DNA from: Phycisphaerales bacterium
GTDB lineage: Bacteria > Planctomycetota > Phycisphaerae > Phycisphaerales > UBA1924
Assembly (NCBI GenBank): GCA_028279375.1
Contig: JANQNW010000015.1
Span: 124,001-188,000 of the forward strand
DNA: 64,000 nucleotides
Reading direction: 5' to 3'
This document shows positions 45,501 through 56,126 of the stretch, one piece after another. How positions within the stretch are numbered: position 1 is the first letter of the stretch; every line of letters starts with the position of its first letter. The position numbers and the translations under genes were made by a program. The notes below the pieces were generated by a model. The model made no database searches. It was given only the letters and a program-made list of their open reading frames with translations, and was not told the origin of the DNA.

Positions 45501-45666
45501 GGATCTGGATGGCGATGGGACGGTCGGCAGTTCAGATCTGGCGCTGCTGATTGGCAGCTGGGGGCCGTGCCCGATGGCGCCGGCGGCGTGTGTTGCGGAT
45601 CTGGATGGCGACGGGTCTGTCGGAAGCGCGGATCTGGCGCTGTTGATCGGCAACTGGGGCGGATAA
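42550..45666 (+). CDS. M36 fungalysin-family metalloprotease with GC-type dockerin tail
   Basis: A 1038-residue protein from ATG 42550 (AAGGAGGAG about 12 nt upstream). Signal peptide FIAAFGCLLGAPALAG. A propeptide of about 200 residues (FTP-like) is followed by the M36 catalytic domain: HELTHGLSIRLHG (zinc site HExxH at 476-480) with the distal glutamate in GEGWSDFYP at about 500. After it come two beta-rich domains, then a C-terminal tail NPADLDGDGTVGSSDLALLIGSWGPCP-like and DLDGDGSVGSADLALLIGNW. This is the same anchor type as the FG-GAP paralogues. Converges with the next gene, 12 nt apart. Confidence 0.93.
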   Translation: MRRNRGPWRFIAAFGCLLGAPALAGDDHGPNFDIRRDHDHLHEALRRGSAELAPMNSGYKVDRQDLFGTPSFVRARGGLLTGPAPAGFDAHEIAISFVASKPGLFSIEADALRAARVSRDGLTTRSGMRTIWRQQQIDGIDVVGCELRANVTSLGELVSIGSTMLREPAGGFDVKPLRLSRTDAIVIAAEHEGVRLADAPAPKVAAPDALSIQRYERAGALMGDVFTKRVYFPLSHTEMRPAYEIVLYDASGDMWQLTIDAFAGSLLRRISGTFHGGTESASYRVFTSDSPAPYSPGPATPDGSQGTPVSRSLETIVSLDATASPEGWIPDGGNTTVGNNVEAHTDADGDNNPDLPRPIGSPARVFDFPVDFSMAPSVSAEAAVTNAFYQTNWFHDRLYALGWTEDFGNYQLDNFGRGGVGGDPVIADIQDGISVENARFLTTGIDGSDGRMEMFLWPDAPPSGRDGGFDQEIVFHELTHGLSIRLHGSLSEPQSAGLGEGWSDFYPISLLAQPTDDLVNYLYSIGGYSTYFGEPGFDTNYYFGIRRYPYVDDPMRSPVTFEDIDPVQYAVDESIPVNTTFASTVPNSVHNVGEVWCNMLLACRAELAISHGFAANEMMLVLATDGMKISPADPNFIQARDAILLADQVNYGGQNQCALWRGFARRGLGFSAIAPQSPTVSNVIEAFDVPERPEFEYPDGVPTRSVLPVAAPTMTVFLRDTCGDPISPGSALLQFNLNGGGFVPIPLTEVMPTQYEATLPPMECGDTATYYVEVMAGSTTYTDPPTAPIRTYGLAASTANEVRFSDNAETDLGWTFSGDATDGFWERVAPQKGGDRGDPVSDADGSGAAFLTDAVDDLFVPNSDVDGGSVFLTSPLFDCTGAEEAFLTFFTWHSNNFGANPYEDGMVMQISDDDGFSWTPIDSVVANTNHWEFNLVRVGQFVNLTDQVRIRFISSDLGVGGSVVESGVDAIELLAVVCNAPNPADLDGDGTVGSSDLALLIGSWGPCPMAPAACVADLDGDGSVGSADLALLIGNWGG

Positions 45667-45678
45667 ACAAACTGAATC

Positions 45679-46929
45679 TCAGAACCGATCCGCGCGCATC
45701 TCGTCAATCGCGATAGACGTCTCTTCCTGCGCGATCGACTCGGCGACGAGCCTGCCGGTGGCCGGGCCGAAGGTCAGGCCGAGCATGGCGTGGCCGGTGG
45801 CGATGAAGAGGTTCTGATGGTGCGGCGCCCAGCCGATGATGGGGAGGCCATCGGGCAGGCAGGGGCGCATGCCGACCCATTCGGAAGTCGGCGGCGCGCC
45901 GTTGATCGACGGGAGATAGCGACGCGCGCCCTCGGTGAGCATGTTGAGGCGGTTGCGGCGCATGTCGAGGTTGACGCCGCTGAACTCAAGCGTGCCGGCG
46001 AGTCGGAGATGTCCGCTCATCGGTGTGGCGACCATATTGGCTTCACCGAGAAGACAGCTTGTCGAGAGCGGGGGATCTGTCTCGGGAATGTCGCGGTGAT
46101 AGCCCTTGGCGGCCTGGAGCGGCATGCGCAAGCGGAGCTTCTTCGCCAGCGCCTGTGACCAGATGCCGGCGGCGAGGACGACGTGATCCGCTTCGATGGA
46201 TTCACCGAGTGTGGTGCGCACGCCGCGGATGGCGTCGCCATCTTCGATGAAGCTCTGGACTTCGACGTTCTCTCGCACGACGACGCCCATGCGCCGAACG
46301 AGCTTGCCGACTTCACGGACGAAGAGATAGGGATCGCAGAAGAAGCTGTCGGGATACCAGATGGCGCCGACGGAGTCGCCGGAGAGCGCGGGTTCGCGAT
46401 CCTGAATGGTCTGCGCGTCGAGCCGTTCGTAGGCGTAGCCGTGCGCCCTGGTGACGTCGGCGCTCCTGCAGGCGCGGTCAAGGGCCTTCTCTGTGAGGTA
46501 GACCTCGTAGTAGCCGAGGGGGCGGAAGTTGAAGTCGAGGTGTTCGGTCTGGGCGAAGTGGCGGAAGCCGGCTTCGGAGAGGCGCGAGAGCCCGCACATG
46601 ACATCCATGCTGCGCTCGAGTTGGTCGTGCGTGCATGCGGCTCGGAACTTCCAGAGCCATCGCGCGAGGTCGAGGTCGAGACGGGGTTCGATATAGAGGG
46701 GGCTGTCGCCGTCGGCCATCCATTTCAGGGTTTGTCCGATGACGCCGGGTCGCGGGATGGGGAGATGTCCGAGGGAGATGAGCCCGGCGTTGCCAAACGA
46801 GCAGCCCTGGCCGACCGCGTCGCGTTCAAGGATGGTGACCTGGTAGCCGCGTGAGGCGAGTTCATAGGCGCAACAGACGCCGATGACGCCGGCGCCGACG
46901 ATGAGGATGTGTCCGGTTGGCTGGTTCAT
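45679..46929 (-). CDS. FAD-dependent D-amino acid dehydrogenase-like oxidoreductase
   Basis: A 416-residue DAO-family flavoprotein. N-terminal FAD motif VGAGVIGVCCAYELASRGY (GxGxxG near residue 10) with LERD; the C-terminal signature WVGMRPCLPDGLPIIGWAP and LFIATGHAMLGLTFGP. The overall pattern resembles DadA (D-amino acid dehydrogenase small subunit, which oxidises D-alanine and similar substrates) but the substrate is not certain. ATG 46929 is chosen; an ATG at 46941 (GGAG 4 nt upstream) is possible. No racemase or transporter is nearby. Confidence 0.88.
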   Translation of the reverse strand: MNQPTGHILIVGAGVIGVCCAYELASRGYQVTILERDAVGQGCSFGNAGLISLGHLPIPRPGVIGQTLKWMADGDSPLYIEPRLDLDLARWLWKFRAACTHDQLERSMDVMCGLSRLSEAGFRHFAQTEHLDFNFRPLGYYEVYLTEKALDRACRSADVTRAHGYAYERLDAQTIQDREPALSGDSVGAIWYPDSFFCDPYLFVREVGKLVRRMGVVVRENVEVQSFIEDGDAIRGVRTTLGESIEADHVVLAAGIWSQALAKKLRLRMPLQAAKGYHRDIPETDPPLSTSCLLGEANMVATPMSGHLRLAGTLEFSGVNLDMRRNRLNMLTEGARRYLPSINGAPPTSEWVGMRPCLPDGLPIIGWAPHHQNLFIATGHAMLGLTFGPATGRLVAESIAQEETSIAIDEMRADRF

Positions 46930-47101
46930 GTGCGCCGTCATTCTACTCCGATGGCGGACCGAGGCAGGAAGTTCGGCGCTGCGCGGGGGGTGAATGGGGG
47001 TACACTGATCGTCTGGGGAGTGAGGGCGATGGGCGCCTGCATCCGCGCTGGCGGGGCGTCGGGCAGGGACCATCGCGAACACGCCGGAAGGACATCGAGT
47101 G

Positions 47102-49753
<2,652 letters not shown>

Positions 49754-49759
49754 GTCAGG

Positions 49760-51484
49760 TCAGCGGCTGATCGCCATGAGGAGCATCGTGAGATCGGTCG
49801 AATCCACGACGCCGTCGCCATTGAGATCGTCGCTGACCGAGTCGGTCCCGAAGTTCCGAAGCAGCCAGGCAAGATCCTTCGCGTCGATGTCGCCGTCGTA
49901 GTCGACGTCGCCGGTGATGGGCGTCTGCGGCGTCGCCTTCGGTGACTCGAGGCCGGGATCGGCGGTCGAGAAGACGCCCCGCGGTGGGATCTCGGTGGGG
50001 AACTGCACGGGACCGTCGGGATAGGCGGTGGGCGACCCGTCCGGATTCGGGATTGGGAATCGGGGACGCTCGTACTCGATCGCCCTCGTCGGATCGAGGA
50101 CGAAGAGACCACGATTAATGTCGGTGACGATGACGTTGCCGCTGGGGAAGTTGGCGAAGACGCTCCAGGCGCCGGCGAATGTCGCGGACTCGCTCTCTGG
50201 ATATGTGTCGAACCAGCCGACCTGCAGCGGTGAGATGGGCGAGTTGACGACTTTGAAGATGCGCAGACCGCTGGTGTAGTTGGCTTCGTAGATGATGTCG
50301 CCGACGACGTAGAGATTGTGATCGATCGCGCTTCGGCGACTGGAGAACTCTCCGGCGAAGTGGATGTCCGCGAGATTCTCGACGTCCCAGACGATCGTGC
50401 GCGTCGTGCCGGTGCGGCCAAGGACTTCGTCGAGCTCGTCATTCATGTAGAGATGGGTCTTCTCTTCGTTCAGCCACGCTTGGTGCGAATAGCTGAGGCC
50501 CTCGTACTGGCGCGTCGCAAGCGTGACCATGTTCTCCTTGTCGGTGACGTTCACGACGACGAAGCCGGTGCGCCCGCAGGAGAGGAAGGCGATCTCATGT
50601 CCCGCATAGGGGCCTTCGTCATAGGAGACAATCTCGGCGTCGTGGACGTACGCGTTTGTCCAGGCGCCGACCATGACGGGATTCTCCGGATCGGAAAGAT
50701 CGACGGCGATGAGCCCGCCGTTGAGGATGTTGGAGCCGCAGAGATAGGCGTATCCGGAATCCTCATTGATGGCGATGTTGTGATTGGTGATGGCGCCGCC
50801 GCCGGCGAATGTCCCGACGAGCTCGACATCGCCCTCGTCGACATTCTCGAGATTGATGATGTGGATGCCGCCGCCGGATTCGTTCACCGAGTAGGCGTAG
50901 TGACCGAAGACCTTGACGTCGCCCCAGTTGCTGTTGGGGTGTTGAATGATGTCCACGACGTGCGGGAACGTCGGGTTGCTGATCTCGACGATGGCGGTGC
51001 CGGCGTTGAGGCCGACGAGCGCGTATTCACGCCCTGAAGGCGCGACGTATCCCCAGCAGTCATTGGCTCGAGTGAATGCGCCGGGGAATTGGTTGACGGC
51101 GAGACGCGACTTCAGTTCGACGCGCAGGTTCTGATAGATGGCGTTGTAGTTGACGCCGCGCGGGTCGGCGCCGACCTGCGGGCCCTGATCGACGTAGCCG
51201 CAGCCGCAGGCGTCGCCACAGCCGCAGGCGTCGCCGCATCCGCACTTGTAGTTGCCGCAGCCTTCTTCTTCGGTGACGGGCGGTCGCGCGGCGACCTCAG
51301 CGCGCCATTCATCGAGGAGGCTCTGGAAGTGCTCGGTGACGCCGAGGGATTGCGGGGCGTCAACCTTCGGCGCGGTCTGCAACTGCGCGCGCGCGGGAAG
51401 CGCAGCGAGAACAGCGCAGACGATGAGCGCGAGATTGAGGCGTGTGGTCCGCGTGGAGGCGGCCGGTCGGCGTTGTTCGGTCAT
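49760..51484 (-). CDS. Choice-of-anchor-B-like (LVIVD-repeat) secreted protein with dockerin-type tail
   Basis: A 574-residue protein. Signal peptide RLNLALIVCAVLAALPARAQ. Residues 76-96 are a Cys/Gly-rich block (CGNYKCGCGDACGCGDACGCG-like, seven cysteines or more in 21 residues). Then comes a beta-propeller-like domain with LVIVD-type blades, for example SGREYALVGLNAGTAIVEIS, GYAYLCGSNILNGGLIAVDLSDPENPVMVG and FLSCGRTGFVVVNVTDKEN, matching choice-of-anchor B family. The C-terminus (GDVDYDGDIDAKDLAWLLRNFG, then DLNGDGVVDSTDLTMLLMAI) is dockerin-like without the WGPCP element. Upstream lies a 520-nt region with a strong hairpin. Confidence 0.85.
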   Translation of the reverse strand: MTEQRRPAASTRTTRLNLALIVCAVLAALPARAQLQTAPKVDAPQSLGVTEHFQSLLDEWRAEVAARPPVTEEEGCGNYKCGCGDACGCGDACGCGYVDQGPQVGADPRGVNYNAIYQNLRVELKSRLAVNQFPGAFTRANDCWGYVAPSGREYALVGLNAGTAIVEISNPTFPHVVDIIQHPNSNWGDVKVFGHYAYSVNESGGGIHIINLENVDEGDVELVGTFAGGGAITNHNIAINEDSGYAYLCGSNILNGGLIAVDLSDPENPVMVGAWTNAYVHDAEIVSYDEGPYAGHEIAFLSCGRTGFVVVNVTDKENMVTLATRQYEGLSYSHQAWLNEEKTHLYMNDELDEVLGRTGTTRTIVWDVENLADIHFAGEFSSRRSAIDHNLYVVGDIIYEANYTSGLRIFKVVNSPISPLQVGWFDTYPESESATFAGAWSVFANFPSGNVIVTDINRGLFVLDPTRAIEYERPRFPIPNPDGSPTAYPDGPVQFPTEIPPRGVFSTADPGLESPKATPQTPITGDVDYDGDIDAKDLAWLLRNFGTDSVSDDLNGDGVVDSTDLTMLLMAISR

Positions 51485-52004
51485 GGACGGTCTACCTCGG
51501 ACTGGTCCCGCAGTCCCTCTCTGTTCACAAAGGTATCAAAGGGAGAGGCGCAGACCGAGTGGAAAGCGCGTCAGGGGAATGGCGGTCCGGCGCGGGCTTT
51601 CCCAAAAAAACGATCGGCTGGTCGATGCGCCCCGCCCACGAGGGGTGAGGGGCGCATCGACCAGCCAACTCTCTGATCACCGATCAGACTAAATGGAGAG
51701 GCGCGTTCGCGGCAAGCCAAAACCGTACTGTGGGGCGCAGAACGCCGGTTTCGGGGCCCTGACGGCGGTCCGCTGCAGGTCAATTCGCCCTCTGAATAGG
51801 GGGGTCAGTGTCGAATATGTAGCGTTCGGAGGGCTCCTGCTGGAGCCAATTAGGGCAAGGGCTGCTCGTTTGCTACGCTGTTTGCCCAGAATGCGCTGTC
51901 GATCCAGGGCAGTCCCAGTATGACGCGGGCTGGATCGACCCCGCGTGTTGTCCTCTCCCGAAGGAGACACGCGGTTCGGTCTCTTCGGGATTTGGAATGG
52001 TTTC
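51485..52004. other. 520-nt intergenic region between divergent genes
   Basis: No gene is supported here. It contains a strong minus-strand terminator-type hairpin (51604-51666) and probably the promoters of the choice-of-anchor protein gene (minus) and the RRM protein gene (plus). A long 5' leader for the RRM gene is plausible, as in cold-shock genes, but no element is recognised. Confidence 0.5.
51604..51690 (-). ncRNA. Candidate small RNA or leader attenuator
   Basis: On the minus strand a perfect 18-bp stem (51616-51633 with 51649-51666) around a 15-nt loop is followed by GATCG and seven T (51604-51610): a strong intrinsic terminator. Just before it a second hairpin, CTGATC-ggt-GATCAG (51673-51687). 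A weak promoter-like pair (TTGCCG, then TTTAGT about 16 nt later) lies further upstream. The element could be a short RNA of 80-90 nt or an attenuator in the leader of the gene starting at 51484. Inference only. Confidence 0.45.
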
Positions 52005-52283
52005 GTGAGGATCTACGTAGGCAATCTGTCGTTTCAGGCTTCGGACACGGACGTTTCGGAGCTCTTCAGTCAGCACGGTGAGGTGAAGGATGTCGTGCTG
52101 ATGGTGGATCGTGAGACCGGGCGTCCGCGCGGTTTTGGTTTCGTCGAGATGGCTGACGACACGCAGGGTCGCGCTGCGATCGAGGCCCTCAATGGCGCCG
52201 ATCATCTCGGTCGCCAGCTCAAGGTGAATGAGGCTCGTCCCCGCACGGAGCGGGCGGGCGGCGGCGGCGGCGGCCGCTGGTAA
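52005..52283 (+). CDS. RRM-type RNA-binding protein
   Basis: A 92-residue single-RRM protein from GTG 52005, chosen because the family start is [11 protein letters not shown]2 is IYVGNL (3-8) and RNP1 is RGFGFVEM (42-49), with the remaining fold elements ([23 protein letters not shown]) in place. The C-terminus ends in a run of glycines and RW, as in cyanobacterial/planctomycete glycine-rich RNA-binding proteins often linked to cold response. It is short of a long Gly tail. Family function: single-stranded RNA binding, possibly post-transcriptional control. Confidence 0.95.
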   Translation: MRIYVGNLSFQASDTDVSELFSQHGEVKDVVLMVDRETGRPRGFGFVEMADDTQGRAAIEALNGADHLGRQLKVNEARPRTERAGGGGGGRW

Positions 52284-52423
52284 TTCCAGGCGTTCACCTG
52301 CCACATGCTTTGAATTGAGAACTCAGGAAGCGCTCTTTCGGTACACCCATCGAAGGAGTCGGCTTCCTGTGTTTTTGCGCCGCGCGGCGCCGACCGCAGG
52401 AGCCCCGGTCAAGGAGCGCAACA

Positions 52424-52831
52424 ATGCGACGAACGAGCAGCATCTGGTTGGTATCCGTCAGCGGTGTGGGTCTTGGCGTCATGCTCAGCGCATGCGCATC
52501 GACGCAGGAGGGCGCCGAGAGCGCGGCGATTCCCCCGAGTGAGGAAACGCTCGCCCTGGGAGCGGGGGCGTATCGACAGGCGATGTGCTTCAAGTGCCAT
52601 GGCGACGATGGACGCGGGACGGCGCGCGGGCCTGACCTGACGGATAGCGAATGGCTGCATACGAATGGAAGCGTCGCAGGCATCGAGACTGTGATGCGCC
52701 AGGGCGTGTCGAAGGAGAAGATGAAGGACTCCTCTCGCCCATTCGGCATGAACCCGGTGACGAACATGATCAACGATGACGCCACGATTGAGGCGCTGGC
52801 GGTGTATGTGAAGAGTCTCTCGACTTCGTGA
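52424..52831 (+). CDS. Cytochrome c-type lipoprotein
   Basis: A 135-residue protein from ATG 52424 (AAGGAG 7 nt upstream). The signal peptide ends LSAC (Cys24, lipidation likely). One haem-binding site, CFKCHG (CxxCH at 55-59), with PFGMNP (Met109) as probable sixth ligand. It is a class I cytochrome c, likely anchored on the periplasmic side and acting as an electron carrier. Its stop codon overlaps the GTG start of tdk (GTGA), which is unusual given the unrelated function. Confidence 0.9.
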   Translation: MRRTSSIWLVSVSGVGLGVMLSACASTQEGAESAAIPPSEETLALGAGAYRQAMCFKCHGDDGRGTARGPDLTDSEWLHTNGSVAGIETVMRQGVSKEKMKDSSRPFGMNPVTNMINDDATIEALAVYVKSLSTS

Positions 52832-53406
52832 CGGACGCGGCGGACCATGCGCCGGTCGGGCGGCTGACGGTCATCTGCGGACCCATGTTCGCGGGCAAGA
52901 CGACGGCGCTGATGGCGCGGCTGTCGGAGGCGGCGTCGCGCGGGCGGCGCGTGGCGTGTGTGAAGCCGACGCTGGATGACCGGTATCACCCGAGCGACCT
53001 GACGACGCATGACGGGAAATCCATGCCAGGCATGGCGATCGAGGCGCCTGACGACCTCCTGTCGATCGAAGCGGACGTGGTCGGGCTCGATGAAGCGCAT
53101 TTCTTTGTGACGGGTCTGCACGACGCAGTGGGGGTGTTGCTTGCGCGCGGCGTCGAGGTTGTGCTCGCGGGCCTGGATCGCACGAGCATGAACGAGCCCT
53201 TCCATGAGATGGGCGCGCTGCTGATCGAGGCGGATGAGGTGGTCAAGATCGCCGGCGTGTGCGCTATATGCGGCCGCGAGGCGGTGCACACGATCCGCCT
53301 TTTTGACTCGAAGGCGCCGATTGTTGTGGGCGGGCCGGGGATGTTCGAGAATCGGTGCCGTGTGCATCTGCATGCGGCGCCTGACAGCGGGGCGTCGCCG
53401 GAATAG
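52828..53406 (+). CDS. tdk: Thymidine kinase
   Basis: A 192-residue type II thymidine kinase (EC 2.7.1.21), phosphorylating thymidine with ATP in pyrimidine salvage. P-loop GPMFAGKTT at residues 18-26, the DEAHFF motif (DExxF type) and the zinc-site half CAICGREA are visible, with the later ENRCRVHLH supplying the rest. Lengths fit the family (about 190-200). GTG start overlaps the preceding cytochrome stop; the nucleoside transporter starts 10 nt after its stop, so both act in nucleoside uptake and salvage. Confidence 0.95.
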   Translation: MTDAADHAPVGRLTVICGPMFAGKTTALMARLSEAASRGRRVACVKPTLDDRYHPSDLTTHDGKSMPGMAIEAPDDLLSIEADVVGLDEAHFFVTGLHDAVGVLLARGVEVVLAGLDRTSMNEPFHEMGALLIEADEVVKIAGVCAICGREAVHTIRLFDSKAPIVVGGPGMFENRCRVHLHAAPDSGASPE

Positions 53407-53416
53407 GGAGCGGCGA

Positions 53417-54715
53417 ATGGGCGATCTGCGCGGTGTGCTGGGTGTGGTGGTGATGCTGGGGATCGCCGCGCTTCTCTCGGAGGATCGACGCCGATTTCCG
53501 ATGCGCCTGGTGGTGGCGGGCGTGGCCCTGCAATTCGCAATCGGGCTGCTGCTCCTGAAGACGCCGGCGGTGGTTGACGTCTTCGATTGGATCGCGCGAT
53601 TTGTCAACGAGGTGATCCTGAAGGCGGACGCAGGAATTGAATTCGTCTTCGGGCCGGAATTGCTCGCCGAGGACAGTCCGATCGGATTCGTCTTCGCCGT
53701 GCGCGTGCTGCCGGTGATCATCTTCTTCGCGTCGCTGATGGCGGCGCTCTATCACATCGGACTGATGCAGCGGGTCGTGGCGGGGCTGGCGTGGCTCTTC
53801 CGCAAGACGCTCGGCGTGACTGGCGCCGAAGCGATGGTCATGGCGTCCAATGTCTTCGTCGGTCAGACGGAGGCGCCCCTGTGCGTGCGCCCGTTTCTCA
53901 ACAAGCTGACGCGCGCGCAGTTCGCGACGCTGATGGTCGGAGGCTTCGCCACGGTCGCGGGTTCGGTGCTGGCGGTGTATGTCGGCACGCTGGCAGGCGG
54001 CGGCGACGAGACCGGCGCCTTGCGCGTCGAGGTGATCAAGCACCTGCTGACGGCGAGCGTCATGTCGGCTCCGGCGGCCTTCGTCATTGCGCGGGTCATC
54101 GTGCCGGAGATGGAGTCGCCCATCGACGAGCATGTAAGCACGATGGAGTTTGGTCGGGAGTCACGGAATATCTTCGACGCTGCGGCGCGTGGGGCGTCGG
54201 AGGGGTTGAGTCTCTGTCTCAACGTGGGCGCGATGCTGATTGCGTTCATTTCGCTGCTGGCGCTCGTGAACTGGCCGCTGCAGGCGCTCGGAGAGACGGC
54301 GGCGCTGGCGCCGCTGGTCGATGGCCTGGGCATGGATTCGCTGAGCCTGCAGTCTGTCCTGGGCGTGCTCCTGTCGCCGCTGGCGTGGACGATGGGGATC
54401 CAGTGGAGCGAGTGCATGTTCTTCGGCTCGCTCATGGGCGAGAAGCTCTTCGTGACGGAGCTCTATGCATATGCGTCGCTCGGCGAGGCGGCGCAGCGGC
54501 CCGAGGGCGAAGCGGTGTCGGCGCGGACGGTGACGATCGCGACATACGCCCTGTGCGGATTCGCAAATTTCGCCTCGATCGGGATCCAGATTGGTGGGCT
54601 GACGGTGCTGGCGCCAGAGCGGCGTGGCGTCATCGTGTCGCTGGCGCTGCGGGCGATGCTTGGAGGCGCGCTTGCGAGCTGGATGACGGCTTCGATCGCA
54701 GGCGTGCTCATCTAG
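53417..54715 (+). CDS. CNT-family nucleoside transporter (NupC-like)
   Basis: A 432-residue membrane protein from ATG 53417 (AGGGAG upstream). About ten to twelve helices; the concentrative nucleoside transporter signatures are present: VFVGQTEAPLCVRPFL, FATLMVGGFATVAGSVLAVYV, and the late GIQWSECMFFGSLMGEKLFVTEL and ALCGFANFASIGIQIGGL. Cation-coupled uptake of nucleosides. Its position directly after tdk, 10 nt apart, supports thymidine and other nucleosides as substrates. Confidence 0.93.
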   Translation: MGDLRGVLGVVVMLGIAALLSEDRRRFPMRLVVAGVALQFAIGLLLLKTPAVVDVFDWIARFVNEVILKADAGIEFVFGPELLAEDSPIGFVFAVRVLPVIIFFASLMAALYHIGLMQRVVAGLAWLFRKTLGVTGAEAMVMASNVFVGQTEAPLCVRPFLNKLTRAQFATLMVGGFATVAGSVLAVYVGTLAGGGDETGALRVEVIKHLLTASVMSAPAAFVIARVIVPEMESPIDEHVSTMEFGRESRNIFDAAARGASEGLSLCLNVGAMLIAFISLLALVNWPLQALGETAALAPLVDGLGMDSLSLQSVLGVLLSPLAWTMGIQWSECMFFGSLMGEKLFVTELYAYASLGEAAQRPEGEAVSARTVTIATYALCGFANFASIGIQIGGLTVLAPERRGVIVSLALRAMLGGALASWMTASIAGVLI

Positions 54716-54815
54716 AACGCGCGCGTACGCGACGTCGGCGGTACACTGCGCGAGCGTAAGTTCGCACTCTGGCGCGATCGCATGCACTGAAAACAACGAA
54801 CGAGAGGGTGACACG

Positions 54816-56027
54816 ATGACGCTCCCGCGCATAGCTGGACTTTCAGGATTGGCGACGATTCTCCTGGCGAGCGCCGGCTGCGAGACGCAGCAGAAGAAGT
54901 CGTATGAGCCGACGCCTGCGGCGGACCCGATCACAACGCGATGGGGCGACGCGATGCACTCCATGGGCCTGGCGCCCGTGATGCCGATGTCGGAGGACAT
55001 TCGAGTGGGCGATGTGTTCGTGTCGCCATCGAACGCGCCGCTGACGGCCGGCGGTCGGGTGCCGCAGTTTCCCGGCGGGACGCGCTGGATGTCCCTTCCT
55101 GTGAGCGATGCGCTCATCGAGGAGTATCGCGATCGGCGCGCCCTGCCGGCGACGCCTGCGGAGTTCTTCACGATCGATGATCCGCTGACGGAGCTTCAGA
55201 CGGCGGAGCCGGAGCCGGAGGACGAAGCCGGGATCTTCGGATCAGAGTCACCGACACCGCGCCTTCGCGCCGTCGGCATGGGCGTTCTGAGCAGCATCAC
55301 GTTCACGTCGGGCGACATCGAGGCGATGGTGCCGCCGGAAGTTTCGAACCTCGCGCTCGGCGCGGCGTGGCAGGACAACAAGATCGTTCGGGCAAGGATC
55401 TCGGCGGCGGAGGGGTATGGACTGCAGTTGGATGAGCTGCTGCGTCTCTTTCTCCGTCCGAGATTTACCGAAGGCGGCCTGACGTACTACATGAATGAGG
55501 ACCTTCGTGAGTTTCTGCCGCTGGCGATGGCGAACGGGACGGACTCCGTGTGGGTGGATGTCGTGAGCGAAGTGATCTTCGCTCGATCGGTGGACATCAG
55601 CATTCAGTACAACGGGCCATCTGAGGCCGATGATCCATTGATGGCGTCTGAGCTCCGTGACCTTGAGTATGGCGAGAGCATGAGTTCCGATGCGGAGGTC
55701 GATGAAGACGATGGCGAAGACGGCGGCGCCGCAGACGCTCCCGATGTCGAGGAGGAGATCGAGATCGTCGATCGCGCGCTCGATCCGACATACGCGGCGT
55801 TCGTCAGGGCTGCGAAGATCAATCGCGTGCTCATCGAGTCGGACACGGCGGACACCACGACGGGCGCGATCCGCCTCATCGCGGCGACCGATCAGTCGAT
55901 CCTGCTGCGTCGCATCTTCCGGCGGGGGCTTGCGATTGCGGTTCGAGGCGTGTCGCTTCGCATAGACGTGGAGACGGGCGCGGTGCTTGAGCTTCGCCGA
56001 CTGGAGCCGCGAGCGGCTGGGACGTAA
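54816..56027 (+). CDS. Large lipoprotein of unknown function
   Basis: A 403-residue protein from ATG 54816. Signal peptide GLSGLATILLASAGC; the Cys is followed by ETQQKKSYEP. Most of the mature chain is soluble with a beta-rich region (RLRAVGMGVLSSITFTSGD, ALGAAWQDNKIVRARISAA) and a long acidic linker (DAEVDEDDGEDGGAADAPDVEEE). The last part may be a small repeat of the region at about 230 (DVVSEVIFARSVDI against AIAVRGVSLRIDV). No family recognised. Separated from nupC-like gene by 100 nt. Confidence 0.75.
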   Translation: MTLPRIAGLSGLATILLASAGCETQQKKSYEPTPAADPITTRWGDAMHSMGLAPVMPMSEDIRVGDVFVSPSNAPLTAGGRVPQFPGGTRWMSLPVSDALIEEYRDRRALPATPAEFFTIDDPLTELQTAEPEPEDEAGIFGSESPTPRLRAVGMGVLSSITFTSGDIEAMVPPEVSNLALGAAWQDNKIVRARISAAEGYGLQLDELLRLFLRPRFTEGGLTYYMNEDLREFLPLAMANGTDSVWVDVVSEVIFARSVDISIQYNGPSEADDPLMASELRDLEYGESMSSDAEVDEDDGEDGGAADAPDVEEEIEIVDRALDPTYAAFVRAAKINRVLIESDTADTTTGAIRLIAATDQSILLRRIFRRGLAIAVRGVSLRIDVETGAVLELRRLEPRAAGT

Positions 56028-56126
56028 GCCCGTCGGACGCTGACGCGCGTCCGAGAAGATGCGGCCGTCTCGAGCGCTGCGCATTCTGTCCTCTTCAGTC
56101 GGGCTTCGACCCGAATTGACTGACAG

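Noticed and set aside
51689..51970. Small minus-strand gene before the 51604 terminator
   Set aside because: The frame has no ribosome-binding site or recognisable composition; a non-coding RNA or leader is a better reading of the hairpin.
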